DNA of 5,655 bases, from NCBI GenBank assembly GCA_964506645.1, contig CAZDML010000129.1, positions 1-5,655 on the forward strand, given 5' to 3'. Position 1 is the stretch's first letter. Each line of letters opens with the position of its first letter. The position numbers were made by a program, and so were the translations under genes. Under the pieces are notes generated by a model. The model worked only from the letters and a program-made list of their open reading frames with translations. It did not search any database and was not told the DNA's origin. The DNA is from CAZDML01 sp964506645 (lineage in GTDB: Bacteria; Elusimicrobiota; Elusimicrobia; 2-01-FULL-59-12). Positions 4,759-5,655 of the stretch are shown piece by piece.

Positions 4759-5655
4759 GGCTGTTTCAGGCGCGAGCGCTGGTAAGCAAGATTGGGTTGA
4801 AGCCACAAGACATCCGGGCCCACGGCCTGTGCGGTGTCGAGATATCCCCGTGCCTCCGTCCATTGCGATTGTTCGATCGCTTGTGCCGCCCGTTGGTACG
4901 CATAGTACGGAAGTAACGCCCTTGTGCGGTAATCGGGATCCGGTCTCGCGCTCTGCCAGGGACGCACGCCACGCAGGTCATAGGTCGCCCAAGGTTCGGC
5001 AGGCTGTGGCCGCGTCGCATAGAGAATGCCGCGCGCATATAGCGAGACGCCCGGTAAAAGTCCCGGATTCATGGTGGAATAGAAGAGACGTCCCGAAGTC
5101 GCCCAAATACGCTCCACCTGCTGACGTCGTTCCTGCTTTTGGTCACGCGTGAGCTGCCGAAAATCGGGCCCATAGGGGTTTGGAAACACCAACCCGCCGC
5201 GGTCATGCAACTCGACGTCCGGACGCCTGCGTTCCACTTGTGTTAAATAAGCCAGGGTGTAGAACGTATCATCGCCCCCGTCCATCACCAAAAGCGCGTT
5301 GGGCGAAAGCGAGCGCAAATTATTCAGACCGTAGGTGTAGGCGCGAATTTCGTGACGCCAGACAAACGCCTCGGCGGGATGATCTTTCAACAACACCAAA
5401 AGCGGCAAGAGACCGACCGCCCAGGGAAGCGCCGAAGAAAATCGTGCGAGCGCGAACAACCCATACGCCATAAACAACAGCCAGAGAAAGACCGGCACCG
5501 TGTAAAAACGGCCCAGCAAGCCCTGCGATTGCCCATCAAAAGGTAAATTCCCCAGAACAAAAAAGAAGGGACCGACCATGACAAAAGCCAGTCCCCATCC
5601 CCAAGTTTTTCTGTCGTGGCGGCAACCCCACACCCACCCGAGAACACCCAGTGCG
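4755..5655 (-). CDS. DUF2723-family membrane protein, C-terminal fragment (paralogue of the next gene)
   Basis: This leftward frame is open through the right edge, so only the last 299 residues are seen; the GTG at 5633 is an internal Val codon, not a start. The visible part starts in the last membrane helices: GPFFFVLGNLP (28-38) matches GPLFIFLGNLP of the downstream gene, and the segment before it aligns without gaps. Further helices lie at about 50-70 and 75-90. The soluble domain then carries SLSPNALLVMDGGDDTFYTL (116-135) and VERRRPDVELHDRGG (140-154), which resemble the post-membrane segment of bacterial DUF2723 proteins more closely than its neighbour does. LYARGILYATRP (206-217) matches LFSRGLLLGWRP downstream. 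The C-terminus has one TPR-like helical pair (about 251-281) rather than the several repeats of the neighbour. The catalytic N-terminal half is outside the window, so activity cannot be judged. A role as an inner-membrane glycosyltransferase is inferred from family. Confidence 0.85.
   Translation of the reverse strand, partial: ALGVLGWVWGCRHDRKTWGWGLAFVMVGPFFFVLGNLPFDGQSQGLLGRFYTVPVFLWLLFMAYGLFALARFSSALPWAVGLLPLLVLLKDHPAEAFVWRHEIRAYTYGLNNLRSLSPNALLVMDGGDDTFYTLAYLTQVERRRPDVELHDRGGLVFPNPYGPDFRQLTRDQKQERRQQVERIWATSGRLFYSTMNPGLLPGVSLYARGILYATRPQPAEPWATYDLRGVRPWQSARPDPDYRTRALLPYYAYQRAAQAIEQSQWTEARGYLDTAQAVGPDVLWLQPNLAYQRSRLKQP

Noticed and set aside
4759..4863. 35-residue N-terminal extension of the DUF2723-TPR protein.
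   Set aside because: It is a shadow of the upstream coding region, rich in Gly/Arg/Pro, and would precede the hydrophobic first helix that naturally starts at MKKAALLFF.
5631..5633. GTG at 5633 as a start of a 292-residue protein.
   Set aside because: The frame stays open to the edge and the seven codons before it encode ALGVLGW, which aligns with the paralogue, so this is an internal Val codon.
1..5655. Defence system, mobile element, CRISPR array or RNA gene.
   Set aside because: The sequence is almost fully accounted for by coding regions; I found no transposase, integrase, direct-repeat array, tRNA-like fold or nuclease motif.

Overview
The window comes from a bacterial chromosome, most likely that of a Gram-negative organism. 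EttA is a housekeeping ABC-F translation factor, and LemA, a bacterial GIDE/BAM protein, a CpXC zinc protein and DUF2723 (GT-C type) membrane proteins occur together in diderm and candidate-phylum genomes. The sequence alone does not fix the phylum. Base composition is moderate and becomes visibly more GC-rich toward the right end. Coding density is very high, and no intergenic stretch exceeds about 55 bases.

Layout. A short rightward block holds the 3' end of ettA (cut by the left edge) and, 12 bases on, a gene for an unrecognised 116-residue membrane protein. It meets a leftward block that fills the rest of the window; the two stop codons are separated by only 7 bases of C. Read in its direction of transcription (right to left), the leftward block is: a partial DUF2723 protein cut by the right edge; a complete DUF2723 protein with a C-terminal TPR domain; a CpXC zinc-binding protein; then, after a 54-base gap, a GIDE/BAM-domain membrane protein and LemA. 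The first three are joined by two successive ATGA stop/start overlaps. GIDE and lemA lie 21 bases apart.

Working together. The two DUF2723 proteins are tandem paralogues of the family that includes eukaryotic TMEM260, a protein O-mannosyltransferase. They probably form an inner-membrane glycosyl-transfer pair, with the CpXC protein made by coupled translation as a soluble partner. GIDE and LemA form a membrane-associated pair seen together in bacteria. A functional link between the two halves of the leftward block is not shown by the sequence. No RNA gene, mobile element, CRISPR array, clear terminator or convincing promoter was found.
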